From contig JAJOZX010002710.1 in assembly GCA_023014485.1 (NCBI GenBank), positions 406,001 through 470,000 of the forward strand: a stretch of DNA of 64,000 bases, written 5' to 3'. Positions 30,124-39,259 of this stretch are shown here, one piece after another. The notes beneath the pieces were generated by a model. The model was given only the letters and a program-made list of their open reading frames with translations, was not told the DNA's origin and did no database searches. Made by a program: the position numbers and the translations under genes. The first letter of the stretch is position 1, and each line of letters begins with the position of its first letter. This DNA comes from Bathynomus jamesi. Lineage: Eukaryota; Arthropoda; Malacostraca; Isopoda; Cirolanidae.

Positions 30124-30900
30124 TAAGAAAAAACTAAACAGGGCTATGGGTTGATTGCCTGATACCCTCATCCGTTGGAAATTTCCAGCAGATTTCAGGG
30201 GAGAGTTAACCGTCAAAAGCCCTATGTTTTTTCGTTAGAGAGTTATGAATATGTAGGTCTTTAAAGGACCTCTTTATATTTAATTGTTTATGGTAATTTT
30301 AGCGTCGGGATTTTAGATGCCTATATATGAACGAAAAGAAATTATCCCTCCTTATTTTTTGCTGGGTCTTAGTTTGCTTCGATGTAGGGCGTTACGATCT
30401 TTTTCGGTGTAGGACCGCCACGATGGAGTTACGCGATGAGTTAACTTGATGTAATAAATATAGGCAGTCACAATATAAACACTTTTAGGTATAAGCCTAT
30501 CCTATGTAATTATTAAGTTTATTATAAGGAATTCACTCAGAACTTTAGGGAAGACAAAAGCACATCCTCCCTGTTTAAAGCGTTCGCTGTAACTTAAACA
30601 GCTCCAAGAGCTTCGCGTTGTATTTTCATTTTTTGCTGATTTGGCAAAGTTTTGTTTGGTTTACTTCTCTGTGGTAGACTAAACAATAAATTGGGTTTTC
30701 TTGTTGCTATGTGAGGCTCGATGCATACATACAGGTTCTTCGTACGTATGGCAATTATTTCATTCCCAATAGGCTATGTCGCCAATCCCGAGGCAATTTT
30801 GTATAGATATTTAATTCAATTAATTAATAATTTATATTTAATTATGAAATAAAGGTACCACATATGATACCATGTTGTGAGCGCGTATAGTTTTCCCATA
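30124..30900 (-). repeat. Outer BEL/Pao 5' LTR
   Basis: 777 bp; in sense starts TATGGGAAAACTATACGCGC at 30900 and ends AGTTTTTTCTTA at 30124. It differs from the 17811-18591 copy by scattered substitutions only. Followed outward by the duplication GCGCT (30901-30905). Confidence 0.85.
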
Positions 30901-30905
30901 GCGCT

Positions 30906-31567
30906 CTTCGCCGAAGGAAGAAATAACGTCGTTCATGGAAACAAGCAGGAGTAGAATCCACGGAAAGATGCAGACAGAGAGTGAAGAAAACAGGGGAAGC
31001 CAAACCCTGAGGAGTGTCTATGTGTGCAGTAAGCCCCTCAAGTTGCGTGGGAGTATGTGTCCTTGCTTGTTTGCTTGAAGAAAGCCTTTTACCTTCCCGT
31101 AGGCGTCGGATGGGGGGAAAAACACGCGTCGTGCTTGATGAAAAATTCGCTGGAGAAGGAAGTGTGTCGTCAACAGAGGTCTTGCCAAATGATTCCTCAC
31201 ACAGCGGCCGAAAAATGACCGTTGAATATATTTGGACAAGGTTTTTGACGAGATAATGTGTAGGAAACTTCGAAGCGAGGGAAGCTTGGGGGGTATGGGT
31301 GGGTGTGAGCCGGGGAAAGATGAGAGCGGGGGTTTCCCTCCTTGAAGACGGGGGAAACGCTGGGCACAGCTTGGTCCGTTGGGTGGAAAACGCTCCATGT
31401 GGCGAAAGTTTTCAAATTTGTGAGGGCATGCACTGTGTAAACAGTTAAGTTCTGCATGACATGAAAATTTTAAACTGTTTAATCCCTGTTATATGTTAAA
31501 ATAGGTTAATGAAAACTTTCTCTCAGAATTAGGTTCCGAATTTAAGTAGGACCGCGCGACATAGAAC
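30906..31567. other. Sequence flanking the BEL/Pao insertion, no gene recognised
   Basis: Moderately GC-rich and without known motifs. A 126-codon minus-strand open frame (31018-31398) has no recognisable domain and biased composition. I do not call it. Confidence 0.5.
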
Positions 31568-31842
31568 ATTCGTGGCCTTTTCTCAAATTTTCAATCTGTT
31601 GAACACCACCTCTCCTCCTCTAAACCTCAGCTTCTTTTCCTCACTGAAACTCAGGTGTCTGAGACGACTGACAGCAACCCCTTTTCTGTACCCTTTTACT
31701 TTTTCTATACTCAATTTCACTCCAAAGGTGGATGTTGCGTACATGTACGAAATGACCTAACTTGTTCTCGTATTCCCGAACTTGAATCTTCCGAATTCTA
31801 CACGCTCTGGCTACGGCTTACATGCCAATTTGAAACTAAATA

Positions 31843-33221
31843 CGAGGGCCACTCAATATATTTTGCCCCACCTTTTTTTTCTTTCTAAGTTTCCTTGTAA
31901 GTTCCAGAAATTTTGTACACAAGTAGTTACATACCTTTTTAACAATTTTTTATTTTTCCATATAGTCTCCATCCTTTTCTACGACTTTCCTCCACCTCGA
32001 AACAACAGCCTTTATTTCTTGCTGGTAAAAGCCCGCTGGGTTCCGCTCTAGCCACCTCTTAACCTCCTTAACAATCTCATTGTCACTCTGAAACTTTCTT
32101 CCACGAATAGCATCCTTCATTGGCCCAAACAAATGGAAGTCTGAAGGTGCCAGATCCGGGCTGTATGGAGTGTTGGGTAACACAGTCAAGCGCATTTTTG
32201 TGATGGCCTCTCTCGTTTGCAAACTGTTGTGTGGTGTTGCGTTATCGTGCAAAAGAAGGATGTCTTCCAGTTTTCTCTCCAGTGGAACTCGCTTTATACG
32301 TCTCTGGAGTCTCTGTAGGGTAGCAATATATGCCTCTGAGTTGATTGTTTGTCCTTTCTTCATAATGTCAACCAGAATCATCCCTTTCATGTCCCAGAAG
32401 ATGGTGGCCATAACCTTTGGTGCAGAGGGAGCCATTTTGAACGTTTTCTTGCGTGGGGTATGTGCGTGATGGCATTCCATGGATTGGCGTTTTGTTTCAG
32501 GTTCAAAGTGGTGTACCCAATTCTCATCCCCAGTCACAATTCGTGAAAGGAAGTCATCCCTTTCTGTCTCGTATCGAACCAACGACTCAGAAGCAATTTC
32601 TTTTCTTTGGGCTTTGTGATCTTCAGTCAGTTGGCGAGGAACAAACCATGAACACACTTTTGAGTATCTCAGTTGCTGAATTATCGTATTCACACTTCCT
32701 TCACTAATTCCTAGCTCCAGTGATAGCTCCTTGTATGTGACGCGCCGATTTGATCGAATGATGCTGTTTGCACGTTGCACAGTGTGAGATGTGACAGCCG
32801 ATGCCGGGCGACCGCTGCGTGGCTCATCATCGAGGCTGGCTCTCCCTCTCTCCGATGATTTCACACGTTTAGAACAGCGTCCAACTGTGCTTCGATCAAC
32901 AACTGCATCTCCGTGAACATTTTATAGACGTTTGTGAATATTTCCAACTGTTTCCTTCTCTGCGGTTAAGAACTCGATAACAGCTCTCTGTTTACGACGC
33001 ACATCACTGTCAGACGCCATTTTCGAAACTGCGTTAACCATCGGTTTTATACAAGGGTGTTTAAACGCGGTTTTATACAAGGAGGGAAGGTTCAAACTGG
33101 AAAAATCCGGTTATGTGAATCGCAGAAAGTTCAAACTTACGGCCCAAAAGACATTTCAGCCCCATGGCCTATTATTTAGCTAAGAAAAAAGGGTGGGGAA
33201 ACATAGAGTGAGTGCCCCCAG
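31843..33221 (-). mobile_element. Nearly full-length mariner inserted in the LINE
   Basis: TA at 31841-31842 and 33222-33223. Inverted ends begin CGAGGGCCACTCAATATATT and CTGGGGGCACTCACTCTATG, about 45 bp with mismatches. 1379 bp, the usual length for mariner. Confidence 0.88.
31950..33020 (-). pseudogene. Mariner transposase with one nonsense codon
   Basis: The ATG at 33020 gives MASDSDVRRKQRAVIEFLTA and TVGNIHKRL, then TAA at 32922-32924, then NVHGDAVVDRSTVGR and an open frame to the stop at 31950, in all about 356 codons as in the family. Helix-turn-helix: RVTYKELSLELGISEGSVNT. Catalytic residues: IVTGDENWVHHF (first Asp), DILLLHDNATPHNS (second Asp), PYSPDLAPSDFHLFGPMK (third Asp), matching the mariner D,D34D layout. 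Only the single stop, near residue 33, separates this copy from a coding one. It catalyses cut-and-paste transposition at TA in the nucleus (established for the family). Confidence 0.88.
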
Positions 33222-34257
33222 TACATCAGCGCTGTTTACCTTTCTCCTAATTCTACTGACTATCCAAAATTCTTTGACTACCTCACTTCCAAAGTGGAAT
33301 ATATTCTTTCCCGCTCTCCCTTTGCTGGAGTCTCCATTTTAGAAGATTTCAATGTTCACCACCACCTTTGGCTTTCCTCCCATTTCACTGACATCCCTGA
33401 TGAACTAGCTTACAACTTCTCTATCTTAAATGACCTCGAGCGGATTGTACAGCACCCTACTCGTATCCCCGATCGCCTTGGAGATAGGCCCAACATTCTG
33501 GATTTATTTCTTATCTCTCATCCTTCTTCTCACTCTGTGAAAGTTTTCTCTCCGTTGGGCTCCTCCGATCACAATCTTATATCTGTTTCCTGTCCTATCG
33601 CTCCAATTCGGCCTTTGGATCCTCCCAAGAGGCGGCACCTTTGGCACTTCGGCGACGCTGATTGGGGGGCCCTTAGGCAGTACTTCTGTGATTTCCCACG
33701 GAATGAATACTGCTTCCGTGGCCAGGGCCCTTCTGAGTGTGCTGAGTGCATCACAGCGGTGATTCTCTCTGGCATGGAGCCGCATATTCCATACTTTATT
33801 CCGACTACTAATCCAAAAAAACCTTGGTTTAACTTTACTTGTTCTAATGCTATCCGCAACAGAGGAGGCTTTCAGAAGGTACTGTCGCCATCCAACTCCT
33901 GACTCACACTCAGCTTATATTTCTGCCCGGAATCGTGCAAAATCTGTTCTTAAACTCGATAAAAATTCCTTCATCCGACAAAAATGTAAAAATCTATCCA
34001 ATTCTAATTCTTCTTGCTCTTTCTGGCATCTAGCTAAGAACCTCTTCTACAACTTTACTTCCTCTTCTTTCCCTCCTCTTTCCCATTCTGACGGCTCAGT
34101 TGCCGTCTCTTCTACCAAAGCTGAGCTCTTCGCTCAAACTTTCGCTTACAATTCAACCCTGGACGATTCCGGTGCTGTTCCTCCATCTCCTTTCCCATCT
34201 GATTTTATTATGTCTGAAATTAGAATCTCTTTTAAAAATGTTTTTTCTGCCCTATCT

Positions 34258-34700
34258 GGGCTATAGCCAAACAAATCATCAAAGGGCCTTGGCCAACCTT
34301 GGCCATAGCCCAACAAATTCATCAAACGGCTGATGGCCTACCCTTGGCCATAGCCCAACAAATCATCAAAGGGCCTTGGCCTACCTTGGCCATAGCCCAA
34401 CAAATTCATCAAACGGCTGATGGCCTACCCTTGGCCATAGCCCAATAAATTCATCAAACGGCTGATGGTCTCGGTTGGCCATAGCCCAACATATTCATCA
34501 AAAGGGCTGATGGCCTACCTCGGCCATAGCCCAACATATTCATCAAGGGGCTTGTGGCCTCCCTTGGCCATAGCCCAAACAACAGGGGTCTTTTGGCCTC
34601 CTTTGGCTAGAGACCAAACAACAAGGGTCTTGTGGCCTCCTCAGGCCAGAGACCAAACAACATTGGTCTTGTGGCCTCCCTTGGCCAGAGACCAAGCAAC
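34258..34700. repeat. Tandem satellite, third array
   Basis: About 10 units of GGCCATAGCCCAACAAAT-type repeats, changing at the right end to GACCAAACAACAAGGGTC units as in the nested element. Confidence 0.9.
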
Positions 34701-34739
34701 ACAAAAACAGTACAGGATTCAAAGCCCCAAGCCCTCCAG

Positions 34740-35547
34740 ATCTACCTGTGAAGGAGTAACATTTTCTCCACTAAAACTACGGGTATTGACTAGTCTGAAG
34801 GTAGGAGGTTTGAATACAGTACAAACTCTTTTAAATTCTCCTAAATTAAATGAACAAATAACAAAAGACAACAATGGGAACATTGCACCAAACAATTACA
34901 CAAAAACTCTTGGAATGCTTTGGTTTTTAAAACAGAAGACTTTCTCTCACAAGTGTATAAAGAAGTTGACATAACAGACATTTACTTATGGACAGACAGT
35001 CAAATTTGTCTAACATGTGTGACCAACACAGATACAACTTCTTGCAAAAACATATTTGTGAAAAACAAACTAACAGAAATCAAAACTGCAAACACATCCC
35101 TTGGTATCAAATTTAGGTACATAAAAACAAAAGAGAATCCTGCAGACTTTTGACAAGAGGGCTCTCTTACAAACTGTTGAAAACAAAACAAAATTGGAAT
35201 GATTCAGTCAAAATTGGGGACATTGTGTTGATACAAGACAAGACACCAAGACAACATTGGTCAATGGGAAAAGTCTTGGAACTCAAAACTGGTGAAGATG
35301 AAATTACCAGGGTTGTAAAACTGAAAACAGCAACTGGTGAAACCACCGGAGATATCACATTACTATATCCTTTGTAGTGTGGGGCTAAATTAGAACCATT
35401 ACCCCAAAGGGTGGATCAGGATACTATTGGAGAGGAATCTCTCAATGTACCTGATGTAACTCAGACTAAACCAAACAGGCCTCAAAGACAGACTGCTTTG
35501 AAAGCCAGAAAACTTTTACAAGAAAAAATTAAGACTGGTGACTTATA
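34740..35547 (+). pseudogene. BEL/Pao pol remnant, same junctions as the nested copy
   Basis: Reads SPKLNEQITKDNNGNIAPNN, then DFLSQVYKEVDITDIYLWTD, then after the shared four-T frameshift at NPADF, NWNDSVKIGDIVLIQDKTPR. Adds a private stop (TAG at about 35374-35376, where the nested copy has GAG). Ends at TAA 35545-35547. Defective. Confidence 0.82.
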
Positions 35548-35820
35548 AACCTTACACAAATTGAGCAAAGTTAAAATGCTTAATAACTTTACTTTAATTC
35601 CATAAATTTCCTATACCTAAAGGGAGTCAAACTGATTGACATAACTTTAACTAAACTTGAGAAGTTGGCCTCTTGAACTTTCATATTTAAATAGGTCTTG
35701 AGTAACCTCTCTCTTCCTAAATTTTTACTTCATTCTTTTGGTCCATTTTTTACAAGTTTTACACAGTTTGTCAAAAAATTTGATCTACAATATACAAATT
35801 TTTCTCCGGCCCCCCCAGTA

Positions 35821-36459
35821 TATGGAAAAACTATACGCGCTCACAACATGGTATCATATGTGGTACCTTTATTTCATAATTCAATATAAATTATTAAATT
35901 ATTGAATTAAATATCTATACAAAATTGGCTCGGGATTGGCGACATAGCCTAATGTGAATGAAATGATTGCCATACATACATAGAACCCGTATGTAGGCGT
36001 CGGGCCTACATAACCACGAGAAACATTTATTTCACGGAAACAAAATTTTCCATTTACTAACTCATGTAAAATACAAGGGAGCAAGAGTCAACAACCTTTG
36101 CCAAATCAGCAATTTATACTAAAATATGAAGATATATTAAAGGAGTGGCCTCGGGGCTGTTTATGTGCAGCGAACGCTTTAAACAGGGAAGATGTGCTTG
36201 TGTCTTCCCTAAAGTTCTGAGTGAATTCCTTATGATAAACTACAGGATAGGCCTATACCTTAAAGTGTTTATATTGTGACTGCCTATATTAATTACATCA
36301 AGTTAATTCGTCGCGTAACTCCATCGTGGCGGCCGTACACCGAAAATGATCGTAACGCCCTACATCGAAGCAAACCAAGGACCCAGCAAAATTAAGGTGG
36401 GACAATTTCTTTTCGTTCACATATAGGCATCTAAAATCCCGACGCTAAAATTATCATAA
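35821..36459 (+). repeat. BEL/Pao LTR, truncated
   Basis: From TATGGAAAAACTATACGCGC to GCTAAAATTATCATAA, where transposon 36460-39255 begins. The last ~150 bp of the LTR are missing. Confidence 0.85.
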
Positions 36460-39255
36460 CACTGGTATGCATCAATTTTGCTGTCAAGGGTTTTGTAAGT
36501 GATTCTTATAGAGTTATTCCTGCTGATTTCGAATCTGCAATCCGTTTTTCTGAATCAGCTCAGGTTATCCGGCTATGGCCTCATAAGTAAAATAGAATTT
36601 TTCGTGATTTTGTCAAAGCGGAATTGGAACAGTAACATCTATCATCACTTGTTTCACTTGTATAATATCTTTTTTTACTTTTCAGGCATATAGATAAAAT
36701 ATTTCATAATGAATAGAGCGTGTAAAAATGATCCCAATAGATTCTGCTACATATGTGGGACGGTTACCATGCCAAGTGACCAGTCCCAAATCACTAAATT
36801 TGTGAAGACAATGTATAGAGCATACTTTGGAATTAAGCTAGGGGACCAGGACAAAAATTTCGACCCTCATATGTGCTGCAAGACGTGCATTGAAAATTTG
36901 AGAAGATGGAGGAAAGGCAGAGCGAAATCTTTGCCTTTTGGAATTCCCATGATTTGGAGAGAAGGAAAGGATCACGTGACAGATTGCTATTTCTGCATGA
37001 CAAACCTCCAAGGTGGGCTTATAAATTTATTTTTCTTAAATATTTTGAAATCCTCGTATGAAACTTGACATAATATTCACCATAATGTAATATTCACCAT
37101 ATATAGCATAATATTCACCATAATGGTAATCATACATTTACATATACATATTGTTATAGAAAATACATTTAGACATACATATTGTTATACAAGTTACATT
37201 TACATATACAATGATTGTATATTTTCTTTCTTTTTCATTCATATTGTCCCCGAAGGGACAATATGAATGAAAAAGAAAGAAAATATACAGACTCCATCGA
37301 CCTATTTCATATCTTACAGACAGCAGCCTTCCCTCACGAGCCGCCACTGTCTGAATGCTTCTTCTATTTCATATGCAAGTTTTATATCCATGTTTCTGTG
37401 TTTCTATTTTCAGGAGTTAACAAGAAGAATAAACACATTGTTGTATACCCTGACATTCCTTCTGCTATGAGACCTGTACCCCATGGTCCTGGAATTCCAA
37501 TACCCGACCCACCTCAAACCCTGGACTTCAATGATTCTGATGATGAATCAATGACCGATGCCAATGACCAGTCCCAGTCGTATATACCTCAAAATACCGC
37601 TTCAAATGAGCCGAGGCCTCTCAACCAGGCCAAACTTAATGATCTTACCAGGGATTTAGGACTTTCCAAATTAGCTGCCGAGATCTTGGGCTCACGACTT
37701 CGAGAGGACAACTTGCTGGCTCCGGGAACAACATTCTCCTGGTATAGGAAACGAGAGGAAGAATTCCGCAAGTTTTTTGCAGTGCACGAAAATACCTCTT
37801 CCTTAGTGTACTGCTGCAATGTTGAGGGGCTAATCGAATCCTTGGGCCTGCCATATAACGCATCAGAATGGAGGCTATTTATAGACTCGTCTAAACGAAG
37901 TTTGAAAGCAGTACTTCTCAACATTGGGAATAGGGTTGCATCAGTCCCTGTAGCACATTCCGTACAACTTACTGAGAGCTACGATAACATGAAAATTTTA
38001 CTGGATGCTCTCGTATACGACCAACATAACTGGAGGATCTGTGGAGATTTGAAGGTAATACTAATATCATAAGTAAACTATTGCTATTGACTATGTTGTT
38101 TTTCCAAAGGTTATTTGAAAGCGTATAAGAACACTTAACTTCCCCACAGAAGTGATACAGTCCATTGCATAGATTTTTTTATCTGATAGAACAAATTCTC
38201 TAAATTCTTTAAATATTTTCATTTTTTTTCAGATTGTGGCATTTGTATTGGGAATGCAAGGGGGATACACGAAATACCCATGTTTCCTCTGCAAATGGGA
38301 TAGCCGAGCGGATGAGAAGCACTATGCACAGCGTGAATGGGCATCCAGAGAGAATTTTGAACCTGGGTCGCATAATGTAGTTTCAGTGCCCCTTGTACCA
38401 CCAACAAAAATTTTGCTCCCACCACTTCATATTAAGCTGGGCTTGATGAAAAATTTCATCAAATCAATGAATAAGGAGGGTTCAGCATTCCGATATCTCG
38501 AGAGTAAATTTCCTCATATATCTGATGCTAAACTAAATGCTGGGGTTTTTGATGGTCCTCAAATTCGAACTTTGATCAAGGATACTCAGTTCGAAAACGC
38601 AATGACTCCAACTGAGAAGAATGCCTGGCAGGCATTCAAATCAGTTGTCACTGATTTTCTTGGCAAGCGTAGAAGTCCAGAATACGAGTCCGTTGTCGAA
38701 AACTTGATGGAAGCTTTCAAAGCTCATGGGTCGCGCATGTCCATAAAAATGCACTTTTTGTGGTCCCACTTGGACTATTTTCTTGAAAATTGCGGGGATT
38801 ATAGTGAGGAACAGGGTGAACGATTTCACCAAGATATCAAAATAATGGAAGAGAGGTACCAGGGAAACTGGGATATCAATATGCTGGCGGACTATTACTG
38901 GTGTTTGAAGCGAGACGTGCCCGAAGAAAAACACAGACGGAAAGCCAAAAAAACTTCATTCCTTCCTCAATAAACTTTTTTCCATATTCATTGTATGAAT
39001 AAAAGTATTTATTCACACAATGTTTTCATTTTTCACGAGTGTTCTTATAATATTACTCGTATCTACAGTGTTTAAGCTAAAAAAATCAATAAATTTGGGG
39101 ATAAAATTGGACTTATAATGAATGGCAAATAGAGAAAAAACCTGACCTGATTGAGGAAAACCAATGTCATTTTCGAATTCAGCATGGTCGAATTATATAA
39201 TATGAGTTGAAAAAACCCTCACAGCAGACAAAAAAATTTCATATGCATACCAGTG
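36460..39255 (+). mobile_element. 2.8-kb DNA transposon of an uncharacterised family, apparently intact
   Basis: Ends are inverted repeats starting CACTGGTATGCAT, flanked by ATAA at 36456-36459 and 39256-39259 (4-bp duplication). One three-exon gene fills the interior. A 4-bp duplication is known in, for example, the Sola groups (family knowledge), but I cannot link the protein to them. Confidence 0.75.
36709..38973 (+). CDS. Three-exon, 561-residue zinc-binding putative transposase, intact frame
   Basis: Exon 1 36709-37012 (donor GT 37013), exon 2 37414-38054 (acceptor TTTTCAG, donor GT 38055), exon 3 38233-38973 (acceptor TTTTTTTTCAG, stop TAA). Phases agree (304+641+741 = 1686 nt, no internal stop). 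N-terminus: FCYICGTVTMP and MCCKTCIENLRRW form a Cys pair/Cys pair likely to bind zinc, followed by DCYFCMTN. Middle: ELNDL-like LNDLTRDLGLSKLAAEILGS, FSWYRKREEEFRKFF, EWRLFIDSSKRSLKAVLLN, ICGDLK. Exon 3: GMQGGYTKYPCFLCKWDSRA, LLPPLHIKLGLMKNFIKSMN, FDGPQIRTLIKD, MHFLWSHLDYF and EEQGERFHQDIKIMEERYQG. The conserved Asp of GDLK, Asp of SHLD and Glu of GERFHQD could form a DDE triad (inference). Such proteins are widespread as unnamed animal genes. The inverted repeats make a transposase the best guess. Confidence 0.75.
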
Positions 39256-39259
39256 ATAA

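Larger units (their letters stand above)
17811..30900 (-). mobile_element. Composite BEL/Pao LTR retrotransposon with an inverted relative nested inside
   Basis: The outer element is read on the minus strand: 5' LTR 30900-30124, leader and internal region 30123-24341, pol 27839-24512, 3' UTR, then (after the nested element) 3' UTR 18855-18592 and 3' LTR 18591-17811. A perfect 5-bp duplication GCGCT flanks it. The two outer LTRs share a central segment (about 18250-18450 and 30560-30750) that differs from the LTRs of the nested element, which proves the pairing. Gag and protease are not recognisable. Between the leader and RT there is instead a tandem array and scraps of integrase, so the element is not autonomous. 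Confidence 0.85.
31568..34257 (+). mobile_element. Non-LTR retrotransposon fragment (jockey-like) split by a mariner
   Basis: The 5' part 31568-31842 and the 3' part 33222-34257 are one ORF2 endonuclease-to-RT start, interrupted by the mariner at 31843-33221. It is cut at 34257 by the truncated BEL/Pao copy, within the sequence that precedes the RT core (SFKNVFSALSG). Confidence 0.8.
31600..34257 (+). pseudogene. LINE endonuclease (APE type), interrupted
   Basis: Before the mariner: LFLTETQVSETTDSNPFSVP, GGCCVHVRNDLTCSR, then ESSEFYTLWLRLTCQFETK. After it, in the same frame once a single TA is kept: [20 protein letters not shown], then [16 protein letters not shown] (the catalytic GDFN is changed to EDFN), [20 protein letters not shown] and [16 protein letters not shown] (intact SDH). 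The frame shifts near 33880 and continues as ARNRAKSVLKLDKNSFIRQK to 34257. The reverse transcriptase core is absent. Gly-to-Glu before the catalytic Asp and the shift make this inactive. Confidence 0.78.
34258..36459 (+). mobile_element. 5'-truncated BEL/Pao deletion derivative
   Basis: Starts inside the tandem satellite (34258-34700), continues with the same RT/RNase H/C-terminal pol remnant (34830-35547), 3' UTR and an LTR (35821-36459) that is cut at ATTATCATAA by the next transposon. Same LTR subtype and same internal deletions as the nested element at 18856-24343. Confidence 0.85.

Noticed and set aside
31018..31398. 126-codon minus-strand open frame as a gene
   Set aside because: No recognisable motif and overlapping frames of similar length on the other strand.
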